A stretch of DNA of 64,000 bases from Flavobacterium micromati (GTDB taxonomy: Bacteria > Bacteroidota > Bacteroidia > Flavobacteriales > Flavobacteriaceae). A program made the translations under genes and the position numbers. Shown in pieces: positions 46,292 to 54,370 of the stretch. The notes under the pieces were generated by a model, which saw only the letters and a list, made by a program, of their open reading frames with translations, searched no databases and had not been told where the DNA came from. Numbering within the stretch: the stretch's first letter is position 1; the number at the start of each line of letters is the position of its first letter. The stretch is from positions 124,001 through 188,000 of the forward strand of contig NZ_FQWF01000005.1 in the NCBI RefSeq assembly GCF_900129585.1, given 5' to 3'.

Positions 46292-47473
46292 TTAATTTCT
46301 TATTAATTCACTATATACCTTACAAACCTCAATTATTTGATGAATGTCATCATCCAGAACTTCCTTTTTAATATCGGCAAATTTTAAAAACTCGACGTAA
46401 ACTGCATCTAATTGCACTTTTGACAACTCGTAGCCAACTTTTTTTGCTCTGTATGCCAATGCAGCTCTACCGCTTCTTGCTGTTAAAACTATTGATGATT
46501 CATTGACGCCAACATCTAGCGGATCCATGATTTCGTAGGTTGCTCTATTTTTTATAACGCCATCCTGATGAATTCCTGAACTATGAGCAAAAGCATTAGC
46601 ACCCACAATTGCCTTGTTTGGTTGAACAATCATTCCCATACTTTCAGAAACTAAGCGGCTCATTTCGTTCAATTGTTTGGAATCAATGTCAGTATATAAA
46701 TTTAAATAAGGATGCTGTTTAAAAATCATTACTACTTCTTCAAGCGCGGTATTTCCCGCTCTTTCCCCTATTCCATTTATAGTACATTCAATTTGTCTGG
46801 CTCCGTTGATAGCGCCTGATATAGAATTTGCTGTAGCCATACCTAGATCATTATGGCAATGGCAAGAAAGAACCACATTTTCAATCCCCTTCACATTTTC
46901 TCTTAAATACTTTATTTTTGCACCATATTCTTCTGGCAAGCAATATCCTGTTGTATCTGGTATATTAAGCACCGTTGCACCTGATTTAATTGCTTCCTCA
47001 CAGACTCGAGCTAAAAATTCATTATCAGTTCGCCCTGCATCCTCAGCGTAAAATTCAACGTCTTCTACATAAGACTTTGCATGAGAAATTGCATATTTTG
47101 CCCTTGTAATTACATCTTCTCTGGTCGTATTTAATTTGTGAACAATATGCGATTCCGATGTTCCAATTCCGGTGTGAATACGAGGTTTTTTGGCGTATCT
47201 TAGCGCTTGTGCCGCTACGTCAATATCATTTTTTACCGCTCTAGTTAATCCACAAACGGTTGCATTTTTGACAATCCTACTAATTTCAGTTACCGATAAA
47301 AAATCTCCTGGGCTTGATACAGGAAATCCAGCCTCAATGATATCAACACCCATTTCGTCCAATCGATTTGCAATAAGAAGTTTTTGGTTGGTGTCTAATT
47401 TGCATCCTGGAACTTGCTCTCCGTCTCTTAATGTGGTATCAAAAATTTGGACTTTCTCTCTATTCATTATCAT
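46292..47473 (-). CDS. leuA: 2-isopropylmalate synthase
   Basis: 393 residues; ATG 47467 (MNREKV) is an alternative start. HMGL-like TIM barrel: [58 protein letters not shown] (metal-binding His pair), NGIGERAGN and [12 protein letters not shown]. It ends soon after the catalytic core, so the C-terminal LeuA dimer (leucine feedback) domain of about 130 residues is missing; leucine inhibition by that domain is not expected. Confidence 0.92.
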   Translation of the reverse strand: MIMNREKVQIFDTTLRDGEQVPGCKLDTNQKLLIANRLDEMGVDIIEAGFPVSSPGDFLSVTEISRIVKNATVCGLTRAVKNDIDVAAQALRYAKKPRIHTGIGTSESHIVHKLNTTREDVITRAKYAISHAKSYVEDVEFYAEDAGRTDNEFLARVCEEAIKSGATVLNIPDTTGYCLPEEYGAKIKYLRENVKGIENVVLSCHCHNDLGMATANSISGAINGARQIECTINGIGERAGNTALEEVVMIFKQHPYLNLYTDIDSKQLNEMSRLVSESMGMIVQPNKAIVGANAFAHSSGIHQDGVIKNRATYEIMDPLDVGVNESSIVLTARSGRAALAYRAKKVGYELSKVQLDAVYVEFLKFADIKKEVLDDDIHQIIEVCKVYSELIRN

Positions 47474-47502
47474 TTATTTAACGTAATTTCACATCTCACT
47501 AA

Positions 47503-47552
47503 CAAAAATAGATTTTAAGACAGAATTCTAAAACTCAATTTAACCAAATATA
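47503..47552 (-). promoter_or_regulatory. two candidate -7 boxes of the leu-ilv cluster
   Basis: On the minus strand TATATTTG (47552-47545) and TATTTTTG (47510-47503) both fit TAnnTTTG. For the second a TTTT lies 19 bases upstream, one base off TTTG. Leader peptide codons rich in leucine or valine were not seen. Confidence 0.45.
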
Positions 47553-47621
47553 CTACTCATAAAGTAATTATTAAATAGATAAACCACTTAAAATCAAGTA
47601 ATTAAACTTCTAAATTTTACA

Positions 47622-49166
47622 ATGGCTAACCATCAAAAAGATTTCTTATTCGTATTGATAAAATCCCTTTCCAAATCGGAAAAAAGACAATTTAAGATAT
47701 TTGCGAGTCGGCTAGAAACTAGTTCGAATACAAAATTTATTGAATTATTTAATGTTTTAGATAAGTCGGAAGCCTATGATGAAAGAATAATTTTAAAAAA
47801 CGGAATTATAAAGAAAGTACAATTATCCAACCTTAAATCGTACTTATACAAACAAATATTAGTTAGCATTCGCTTGAATATTCCTAGCCAAAATATGCGT
47901 TATCAAATAAGGGAACAAATTGATTTTGCTGCGATTTTATATAACAAAGGATTGTACAAACAAAGTCTAAAAATTCTTGATAAAACAAAAATTCTCGCAT
48001 TAGAAAACGATGAGAAATTGATGGCTTTTGAAATTGTAGAATTCGAGAAATTGATCGAATCTCAGTATATTACAAGAAGTATTCAAGGGCGCGCAGATGA
48101 ATTAGTTGTACAAGCAAAAGATTTGAATTATCGAAATACTATTTCTAGTAAATTATCAAATTTATCTTTGCAATTATACGGAATCATGTTAAAAACAGGG
48201 TACGTAAAAAGTGATGAGGAACACCAATATATCGACAACTATTTTAATAAACATATCGCTAAATTAGACGAGAAAAAATTTGGCTTTCGCGAAAAATATT
48301 GGTTTTATAATGCAAATCTTTGGCGTAGTTTTCTAGTGCAAGACTTTTTAGGAAGTTATAAATATGCCTATAAATGGGTTACTCTTTTCTATCAAAATCC
48401 AAACATGATTTATCTTAATCCTGTGTTTTTTTTAAAAGGGAATCATTACTTGTTAGAATCTTTATTCATGCTTAAATATAAATCAAAATTTAAGAAATAT
48501 CTGGTACAGCTAGAGGAAACAATCAATGATTCTAAATTCCCTGTTAATGATAATATCGCGTCATTATCTTTCTTGTATGTGTATAACAATAAATTAAATT
48601 TTCACATTTTAGAAGGCACATTTGCTGAAAGCGAATATCTAATTCCAGAGATCTTGCAAAAACTTAAGTTGCATAATGACCATCTAGACGAACACCATGA
48701 AATGATGTTTTTTTACAAAATAGCAAGCATCTACTTTGGAAATGAAAACTATGTCCAATCCATATTTTATTTAGAAAAAATCATAAATAATAAAAATCTT
48801 TCGATGCGTGAAGATTTAATGTGTTTTGCTCGATTGCTAAGTTTGATTGCTCACTATGAACTGGGAAATGACTATTATTTAGAAAATCATTTAAAAAGCA
48901 CTTATAAATTTTTGATCAAAATGAATGATTTGCATGAAGTACAAAAGGAAATTATTAAATTTTTAAAAAGTTTAAATTCTATTTATCCAAGTGATATCAA
49001 AAAGGAATTCGTAAAAATGCGGGAGCGATTTATCGAATTAGAAAAAAATACTTATGAGAAAAGAGCCTTTCTTTATCTTGATATAATTTCTTGGCTGGAA
49101 AGCAAAATTAAAAACCAAAAAATCAGTGATATTATAAAGGAGAAAGCAAAATTAAGTAATAGATAA
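47622..49166 (+). CDS. conserved unknown protein, helix-rich, TPR-like
   Basis: 514 residues with no signal peptide or membrane segment. An N-terminal basic segment (QKDFLFVLIKSLSKSEKRQFKIF) is followed by helical repeats rich in Leu/Tyr/Phe, with TPR-like spacings (ILYNKGLYKQSLKILDK, GNENYVQSIFYLEKI). It is divergent from leuA. I recognise it as a family limited to Bacteroidota with no known role; a scaffold or regulator is only a guess. Confidence 0.8.
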   Translation: MANHQKDFLFVLIKSLSKSEKRQFKIFASRLETSSNTKFIELFNVLDKSEAYDERIILKNGIIKKVQLSNLKSYLYKQILVSIRLNIPSQNMRYQIREQIDFAAILYNKGLYKQSLKILDKTKILALENDEKLMAFEIVEFEKLIESQYITRSIQGRADELVVQAKDLNYRNTISSKLSNLSLQLYGIMLKTGYVKSDEEHQYIDNYFNKHIAKLDEKKFGFREKYWFYNANLWRSFLVQDFLGSYKYAYKWVTLFYQNPNMIYLNPVFFLKGNHYLLESLFMLKYKSKFKKYLVQLEETINDSKFPVNDNIASLSFLYVYNNKLNFHILEGTFAESEYLIPEILQKLKLHNDHLDEHHEMMFFYKIASIYFGNENYVQSIFYLEKIINNKNLSMREDLMCFARLLSLIAHYELGNDYYLENHLKSTYKFLIKMNDLHEVQKEIIKFLKSLNSIYPSDIKKEFVKMRERFIELEKNTYEKRAFLYLDIISWLESKIKNQKISDIIKEKAKLSNR

Positions 49167-49200
49167 TATGATTGACTTTTAATAAATTTAAATCTTGAAT

Positions 49201-49425
49201 TTACTGAATTTCTTTTCGACCTCTAGTAATATCATCAAATGCTGCGCACTTTACATATTCTTGTTCGTCATCTATAAACATTGGTAAATAAACAAATTCA
49301 ACTTCTGACAAATCTTCTTTTAGATAAAAAGCCATATCGTCCAGTTTAAAAAACCATTCTTTATCGAATTGAACTTTATTAATTGATGCTTCTTTTATCA
49401 ATAATTTTTCTTTTAACGGCGTCAT
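49201..49425 (-). CDS. small conserved protein of unknown function
   Basis: 74 residues, acidic (EDLSEVEFVYLPMFIDDEQEYVKCAAFDDITRGRK). The text around WFFKLDDMAFYL recalls the start of BRO-N/RhuM-like phage antirepressor domains, in which a tryptophan pair opens the fold, but the similarity is weak. It has a clear ATG and is convergent with the upstream 514-residue gene. Confidence 0.6.
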   Translation of the reverse strand: MTPLKEKLLIKEASINKVQFDKEWFFKLDDMAFYLKEDLSEVEFVYLPMFIDDEQEYVKCAAFDDITRGRKEIQ

Positions 49426-49544
49426 AAATAATGGTATATTTTATTAGTGCAAAATTAAAATTTCAAAATGTTGTTTCCAAATTTAACCTCAAATTTCTGT
49501 GTGAAAAATTTACTATCTTTATGTTTCACTAAAAATTAAAGATT

Positions 49545-49661
49545 ATGAATGGATTTTTTAAAACAATACTAGCAGGTTATGGTGCTAAGAAGTTAGGCGG
49601 CGGCTGCTTTGGAACAATCATAATATTTATTATTATCTATTGGATCTTGGGTTATTTTTAG
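49545..49661 (+). CDS. 38-residue membrane peptide with a GGGC motif
   Basis: ATG to TAG. An amphipathic start (MNGFFKTILAGYGAKKL), a glycine-rich GGGCFGT, then one hydrophobic helix (IIIFIIIYWILGYF) at the C-terminus. The sequence pattern KKLGGGC-FGT-I is one I recall from other small flavobacterial genes. Function unknown, probably membrane associated. The E1 remnant begins directly after it. Confidence 0.6.
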   Translation: MNGFFKTILAGYGAKKLGGGCFGTIIIFIIIYWILGYF

Positions 49662-49700
49662 AATTTAATTGCCAAAATATTCTCATAATAATTTCTTTAA

Positions 49701-49870
49701 TCAATATGCCAAAAGCTCTTTAAGATCTTTCTCAAATCTGCCTTTCGGCAAATACTGATCTTCTAACGCTTTTGTAAATGGAATGGGACTCTCTAAACTC
49801 GCAACACGCTTGACAGGTGCATCTAAATATTTGAAACAATTTTCCATTATCAATGCTGAAATATTAGCTG
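49701..49870 (-). pseudogene. displaced 3' end of the branched-chain 2-oxoacid dehydrogenase E1 gene
   Basis: 133 bases (49732-49864) match 50694-50826 with five differences, four silent and one Asp/Glu. An in-frame codon is missing beyond that. The fragment then runs to its own TGA at 49701 with C-terminal text EKDLKELLAY, homologous to the full gene's ENELFDILQY, and the spacer beyond also matches. Homology stops near 49870, so no start or active-site part exists. It is a second allele of the E1 end, not a tandem copy of the same one. Confidence 0.85.
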
Positions 49871-49943
49871 AAAAGGTAAATAAGATTAAAGCGAAATATT
49901 GGTATAAAAATTTACTTTCGTTATGAAAAGCAATTAAATTTTG

Positions 49944-49951
49944 TAAATTTG
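49944..49951 (+). promoter_or_regulatory. TAnnTTTG -7 box of the DUF4160-DUF2442 pair
   Basis: TAAATTTG ends 15 bases before ATG 49967. It lies just beyond the E1 remnant, so the pair has its own promoter. Confidence 0.55.
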
Positions 49952-49966
49952 AATTAAATTGTATTT

Positions 49967-50272
49967 ATGCCAAAATTATATGAATATTTAGGAATTCTCT
50001 TTTATTTTTATTCGAATGAGCATGAGCCAATACATATTCATGCAAAAAAAGCAGAATTTGAAAGCAAAGCAGAATTTTATATCGTCAACGGAATTATTTC
50101 AGAAATTAAAATTATTAGCGTAAAAGGAAAAAAACCACTTTTTGGCACTGAACTTAAAAACTTTCAGGCTTTCTTAGAACATTACGCTACTGAAATTGTA
50201 ATTAAATGGATTGATTATTTTGTATACCACAAAGAAATCACCTTCGAAAAAATTACAAAAAAAATAAAATGA
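49967..50272 (+). CDS. DUF4160 protein, possible toxin-antitoxin-like partner
   Basis: 101 residues. The family opening MPKLYEYLGILFYFYSNEHEPIHIHAKK (metal-like HxHxK) is clear. DUF4160 genes usually stand beside DUF2442 genes and have been proposed as parts of toxin-antitoxin-like modules, with no function shown to my knowledge. Its stop codon overlaps the next start by four bases (ATGA), so the two are co-translated. Confidence 0.9.
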   Translation: MPKLYEYLGILFYFYSNEHEPIHIHAKKAEFESKAEFYIVNGIISEIKIISVKGKKPLFGTELKNFQAFLEHYATEIVIKWIDYFVYHKEITFEKITKKIK

Positions 50273-50553
50273 TAATAGCAATTAATTATAGCGATGAAAG
50301 TGAAAGAGCGACAATCAATGTTATTGAAGCGATTTATATTAAGAGCTACATAATAAAGGTAATTTTTGACGATGAATCAGAAAGAATAATCAATTTTGAG
50401 CATTTTTTAAAAAAATCACAACATCCGTCCATTTCAAAATATTTAAACTTACATAATTTTAAAAACTTTAATATTGTCGATGGAAACTTAAACTGGAACG
50501 ATTATGATATGATTTTCCCTGTTTGGGATTTGTATTTAGGAGACATCACTTAA
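50269..50553 (+). CDS. DUF2442 protein
   Basis: 94 residues. The end LNWNDYDMIFPVWDLY is the DUF2442 signature. It overlaps the DUF4160 stop by four bases. The pair lies between the E1 gene's 3' end and the displaced duplicate of that end. Confidence 0.9.
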   Translation: MIIAINYSDESERATINVIEAIYIKSYIIKVIFDDESERIINFEHFLKKSQHPSISKYLNLHNFKNFNIVDGNLNWNDYDMIFPVWDLYLGDIT

Positions 50554-50662
50554 ATAATCAGTCCAAAATAAAGGTGAAAAAAAATTAATATCGAAAACTG
50601 AAATAATTAATTCTTTCTCTTTTTAGAAGTTTTTATTTAATTTACCAAAACAGTTTCTTAGA

Positions 50663-52639
50663 TCAATATTGAAGTATATCAAATAATTCGTTTTCAAATC
50701 TGCCTTTCGGCAAATACTGATCTTCTAATGCTTTTGTAAATGGAATGGGACTGTCTAAACTCGCAACACGCTTGACAGGAGCATCCAAATATTTAAAACA
50801 ATTTTCCATTATCAATGCTGAAATATCACTAGCTAATCCACCAAACATACTATCTTCCTGATAAATAATTGCTCGTCCCGTTTTTCTTACCGATGCGTAA
50901 ATAGCTTCAGTGTCTAGCGGTTGTAAGGTTCTTAAATCAATTAAATCTGCTGAAATTTCAGGGTTTTTTTCTAAAGTTTCCCAAGCCCAATGCACTGCTG
51001 CACCAAAAGCAATAATCGTTACGGATGTTCCTACTTTTAATAAAGCCGCTTTTCCTAATGGAAGCGTGTAGTAATCCTTTGGCACCTCTTGGTAAACGCT
51101 TCTATATAATTGTTTGTGTTCAAAAAATAGCACCGGATTTGGATCATTTATCGATGTATTCAGTAGCCCTTTGGCATCATAAGGAAATGCTGGATAAACT
51201 ACTTTTAAACCTGGTGTTTTTGTAAACCAAGCTTCATTAGTTTGTGAATGAAAAGGTCCCGCTTGTGTACCACCGCCACAAGGCATTCGAACTACAACAT
51301 CTGCTTTTTCTAACCAGCGGTAATGTGATTTGGCCAACAAATTCACAATCGGATTAAATCCAGTCGAAACAAAATCAGCAAATTGCATTTCTACAATTGC
51401 TTTGTATCCGTTAATGGACAATCCCATTGCTGCCGAAACAACTGCACTCTCACAAATAGGAGTATTGATAACTCGTTCTTTTCCAAATTGCGCCATAAAA
51501 CCATCTGTAATTTTAAACGCGCCACCATAATCAGCAATGTCTTGCCCCATGATTACTAAGTTTGGATGCCGTACCATTGATTCACGCAAGCTATTAGAAA
51601 TAGCATCAATAAATCTTATTTTTTCATTTTCGGATGATGGGCTAATCTCTTCATATTGATAGCGTTTATACACATCATTTAATTCTTCGCTAAAAGTCGC
51701 CTCTATTTCTGGCTCTGCATTGGCAAAAGCCAAAGCTTCGTCAATTTCTTTTTTTATTTCAGTTTTTAAAGTCGAATCAAACTCTTCAGTCAGAATTCCA
51801 TTCTTGCTCAAAAATTTTCTATACGTATTTACTGGATCTTTTATAGCCCACATATCCATAAGTTCTTGCGGAACATATTTAGTACCACTCGCCTCTTCAT
51901 GGCCACGCATTCTAAAGGTTTTGAATTCTAATAAGACAGGACGCGGTTTTTCAATCATCGATACTTTCAATTCTGATAGAAGATTGAAAACGTCAAGAAT
52001 ATTATTTCCATCAACAATATGGCTTTCAATACCGTATCCTATTCCTTTATCAGCAAGGTTTTCACAGCGATATTGTTCATTAGTAGGAGTTGATAATCCA
52101 TAACCATTATTTTCTACTACAAACATCACAGGGAGTTCCCAAACTGCTGCAATATTCAAAGCTTCATGAAAATCTCCTTCGCTAGTTGCTCCTTCGCCAG
52201 TAAAAACTGCGGTAATTTTGCCGTTTTTCTTCAATTTGTTTGCAAGCGCAATTCCGTCTGCTACTCCTAATTGAGGACCTAAATGCGAAATCATTCCAAT
52301 AATTTTGTAGTGTTGCGTTCCAAAGTGGAAACTGCGATCACGACCTTTTGTAAATCCGTTCGCTTTTCCTTGCCATTGTGAAAAAAGACGGTATAATGGA
52401 ATATCTCTACCAGTAAATACTCCTAAGTTTCTGTGCATTGGCAAAATGTACTCTTCTTTATCTAAAACGGCGGTAACTCCCACAGAAATTGCTTCTTGCC
52501 CAATTCCAGAAAACCATTTGGATACTTTGCCTTGACGAATTAAAATCAACATTTTCTCTTCTATGAGTCTTGGTTTAAGTAACTTTTTATATAAATCTAA
52601 TAATTGAATATCAGTAAGATTTTTTCTATCGAAGATCAT
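50663..52639 (-). CDS. branched-chain 2-oxoacid dehydrogenase E1, alpha and beta fused
   Basis: 658 residues. The first half is the E1-alpha fold with the thiamine diphosphate motif GEGATSEGDFHEALNIAAVWELPVMFVVENN. The second half is E1-beta (MGQDIADYGGAFKITDGFMAQFG, INTPICESAVVSAAMGLSING, and MPCGGG). Such fused E1 forms are normal in Bacteroidota. The substrate is most likely branched-chain 2-oxoacids, used for iso/anteiso fatty acids. The last ten residues differ from the duplicate at 49701-49870. Confidence 0.92.
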   Translation of the reverse strand: MIFDRKNLTDIQLLDLYKKLLKPRLIEEKMLILIRQGKVSKWFSGIGQEAISVGVTAVLDKEEYILPMHRNLGVFTGRDIPLYRLFSQWQGKANGFTKGRDRSFHFGTQHYKIIGMISHLGPQLGVADGIALANKLKKNGKITAVFTGEGATSEGDFHEALNIAAVWELPVMFVVENNGYGLSTPTNEQYRCENLADKGIGYGIESHIVDGNNILDVFNLLSELKVSMIEKPRPVLLEFKTFRMRGHEEASGTKYVPQELMDMWAIKDPVNTYRKFLSKNGILTEEFDSTLKTEIKKEIDEALAFANAEPEIEATFSEELNDVYKRYQYEEISPSSENEKIRFIDAISNSLRESMVRHPNLVIMGQDIADYGGAFKITDGFMAQFGKERVINTPICESAVVSAAMGLSINGYKAIVEMQFADFVSTGFNPIVNLLAKSHYRWLEKADVVVRMPCGGGTQAGPFHSQTNEAWFTKTPGLKVVYPAFPYDAKGLLNTSINDPNPVLFFEHKQLYRSVYQEVPKDYYTLPLGKAALLKVGTSVTIIAFGAAVHWAWETLEKNPEISADLIDLRTLQPLDTEAIYASVRKTGRAIIYQEDSMFGGLASDISALIMENCFKYLDAPVKRVASLDSPIPFTKALEDQYLPKGRFENELFDILQY

Positions 52640-52662
52640 GTTTTTGCTTTTATAATAGATTT

Positions 52663-52670
52663 CAAAGATA
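52663..52670 (-). promoter_or_regulatory. TAnnTTTG -7 box of the E1 gene
   Basis: On the minus strand TATCTTTG lies 23 bases before ATG 52639. Confidence 0.5.
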
Positions 52671-52754
52671 AAAAAATATAACAGTTTGGTCTTGTTTTGT
52701 TATAAATTTTTAAGTTGTTTTTAAGTTTTAAAATTTAGATATAAAATTATTCTT

Positions 52755-52762
52755 TACATTTG
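52755..52762 (+). promoter_or_regulatory. TAnnTTTG -7 box of the oxygenase gene
   Basis: TACATTTG is 48 bases before ATG 52811. An ATG-TAA start-stop pair sits in the leader at 52801-52806. Confidence 0.5.
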
Positions 52763-52810
52763 TAATTGCAAGATTTTTGACCTTGCATTTTAAAAAAAAT
52801 ATGTAACAGT

Positions 52811-53761
52811 ATGCAAAACATTCCTAGTGTTGACTTGCGTGATTTCCTGTCGGATGATCCGACACGTAAACAAAAATTTGTAAATGAAATCGGAAGTGCT
52901 TTTGAAGACATTGGCTTTGTAGCACTTAAAGGGCATTTTTTAGACGACCAATTAGTCGATGAATTGTATGGCGAAATTCGAAATTTCTTCACTTTACCAT
53001 TAGAAACAAAACGCAGTTATGAAATCCCGGGAATTGGAGGACAAAGAGGCTATGTTTCTTTTGGAACAGAACATGCCAAAGGTCGGAAAGAAGGAGATTT
53101 AAAAGAATTTTGGCACTTTGGACAATACGTTTCTGAAGGTTCAAAATATGCCGATGAATATCCTGAAAATGTTGAAGTGGCAGAATTTCCTCGTTTTAAT
53201 TTGGTTGGAAAAGAAGCATACCAAATGCTTGAAAAAACCGGAGTTTACGTTTTGAGAGCTTTGGCTATTCACTTAGGTCTCGATGAGTTTTATTTTGACA
53301 ATTATGCCAAAGATGGAAATTCAATTTTAAGACCTATTCATTATCCTCCTATCACGTCAGAGCCCGAAAATGCCATTCGTGCCGCAGCACATGGTGATAT
53401 TAACCTGATCACTTTATTGATGGGAGCACAAGGAAAAGGATTGCAAGTGCAAACACATGAGGGAGAATGGATTGATGCCATAGCTGAACCTGATGAATTA
53501 GTAATTAATGTGGGCGATATGTTATCTCGTCACACTAATAACAAATTGAAATCAACTATTCATCAAGTGGTAAACCCACCAAGAGAATTATGGGGAACTT
53601 CGCGCTATTCAATTCCGTTTTTTATGCATCCAGTAAGCGATATGCCATTAAACTGTTTAGAAAACTGTATTGACGCCGAAAACCCAAAGAAATTCGAGGA
53701 CATTACTGCTGGAGCCTATTTATATGAACGTTTAGTTGATTTAGGATTAATTAAAAAATAA
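52811..53761 (+). CDS. isopenicillin N synthase-family 2-oxoglutarate/Fe(II) oxygenase
   Basis: 316 residues. N-terminal DIOX_N domain (IPSVDLRDFL, GSAFEDIGFVALKGH), then the double-stranded beta helix with iron ligands His and Asp in AAHGDINLITLLMG and a second His in SRHTNNKLKSTIHQVVNP, followed by SRYSIPFFMHP (Arg/Ser for the oxoacid). The family includes ethylene-forming and antibiotic-forming enzymes. The substrate here is unknown. Confidence 0.92.
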   Translation: MQNIPSVDLRDFLSDDPTRKQKFVNEIGSAFEDIGFVALKGHFLDDQLVDELYGEIRNFFTLPLETKRSYEIPGIGGQRGYVSFGTEHAKGRKEGDLKEFWHFGQYVSEGSKYADEYPENVEVAEFPRFNLVGKEAYQMLEKTGVYVLRALAIHLGLDEFYFDNYAKDGNSILRPIHYPPITSEPENAIRAAAHGDINLITLLMGAQGKGLQVQTHEGEWIDAIAEPDELVINVGDMLSRHTNNKLKSTIHQVVNPPRELWGTSRYSIPFFMHPVSDMPLNCLENCIDAENPKKFEDITAGAYLYERLVDLGLIKK

Positions 53762-53762
53762 A

Positions 53763-53792
53763 AGCCTAAGTCCGCTGCAGCGGGAATTAAAA
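53763..53792 (+). repeat. 3'-end hairpin element, copy 1
   Basis: Right after the stop of the oxygenase gene: AGCC-TAAGT, a perfect CCGCTGCAGCGG palindrome (53772-53783), then GGAATTA. The flanks match the element at 54243-54270. Confidence 0.6.
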
Positions 53793-53803
53793 CCAATTAT
53801 TAA

Positions 53804-53867
53804 AAATTCCAAATTCCAAAAAAATGAGATTGTGTTTTAAATCACAAATTATTGGAATTTGGAATTT
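53804..53867. repeat. 64-bp hairpin with perfect 16-base arms
   Basis: AAATTCCAAATTCCAA (53804-53819) and TTGGAATTTGGAATTT (53852-53867) are exact complements. Inside, TTGTG and CACAA (53830-53847) can form a second stem. It lies before the SUI1-like gene; the right arm would be the first codons of the longer frame starting at 53852, another reason to prefer 53915. Confidence 0.85.
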
Positions 53868-53914
53868 ATTTTTTGGGATTTGATATTTATTCTTTGGAAT
53901 TTAAATTAAAAATT

Positions 53915-54244
53915 ATGGACTTACAAGACCAATTAAAAAATCTTTTTCCTGATCACGAGCCACTTCCTGAAGATCCAATTCAAAAGGAGGAACATCAATT
54001 ATATGTTCAAAAAGAACCTATGATTTGTAAGTTTGAAAAGCGAAAAGGCAAAGCAACAACCATAATAGAAGGTTATGAAGGTATGGATGAAGATTTTAAA
54101 ATTCTAGCCAAAGAAATTAAAACAAAATTAAGCGTTGGCGGAACTTTCAAAGACGACTCAATCATTATTCAAGGCGATTACCGCGATAAGATTATGGAAA
54201 TTTTAAAGGGTAAAGGTTTTAAAGTGAAACGTGTTGGAGGATAG
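53915..54244 (+). CDS. SUI1-like translation initiation factor (YciH type)
   Basis: 109 residues. The C-terminal two thirds is the SUI1/eIF1 fold: KGKATTIIEGYEG, LAKEIKTKLSVGGTFKDDSIIIQGDYRDKIMEILKGKGFKVKRVGG, which is the core of bacterial YciH. The frame is open from 53852, but those 21 codons read through the hairpin repeat; ATG 53915 (MDLQDQLKN) is chosen. It affects start-codon fidelity in related bacteria. Confidence 0.9.
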   Translation: MDLQDQLKNLFPDHEPLPEDPIQKEEHQLYVQKEPMICKFEKRKGKATTIIEGYEGMDEDFKILAKEIKTKLSVGGTFKDDSIIIQGDYRDKIMEILKGKGFKVKRVGG

Positions 54245-54270
54245 CCCCCTAACCCCCGAAGGGGGAATTA
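54243..54270 (+). repeat. 3'-end hairpin element, copy 2
   Basis: It begins within the stop codon of the SUI1-like gene: AGCCCCCTAA, CCCCC-GAA-GGGGG, then AATTA. It shares flanks with copy 1 at 53763-53792 while the stem differs and remains paired. Confidence 0.6.
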
Positions 54271-54370
54271 GAAATAAATAATTTTAAATCTTTTTTTTAA
54301 AATAAAATTAAATAGAACCATGTAAGTTCAGCAACATGCTTTACTATGTATAGGTTAAAACAATTATTAC

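Noticed and set aside
47474..47621. Leucine leader peptide or attenuator before leuA
   Set aside because: No frame rich in Leu, Val or Ile codons and no terminator/antiterminator pair was seen.
52801..52806. ATG-TAA start-stop element as a regulator of the oxygenase gene
   Set aside because: A single minimal pair in AT-rich leader DNA is not evidence of regulation.
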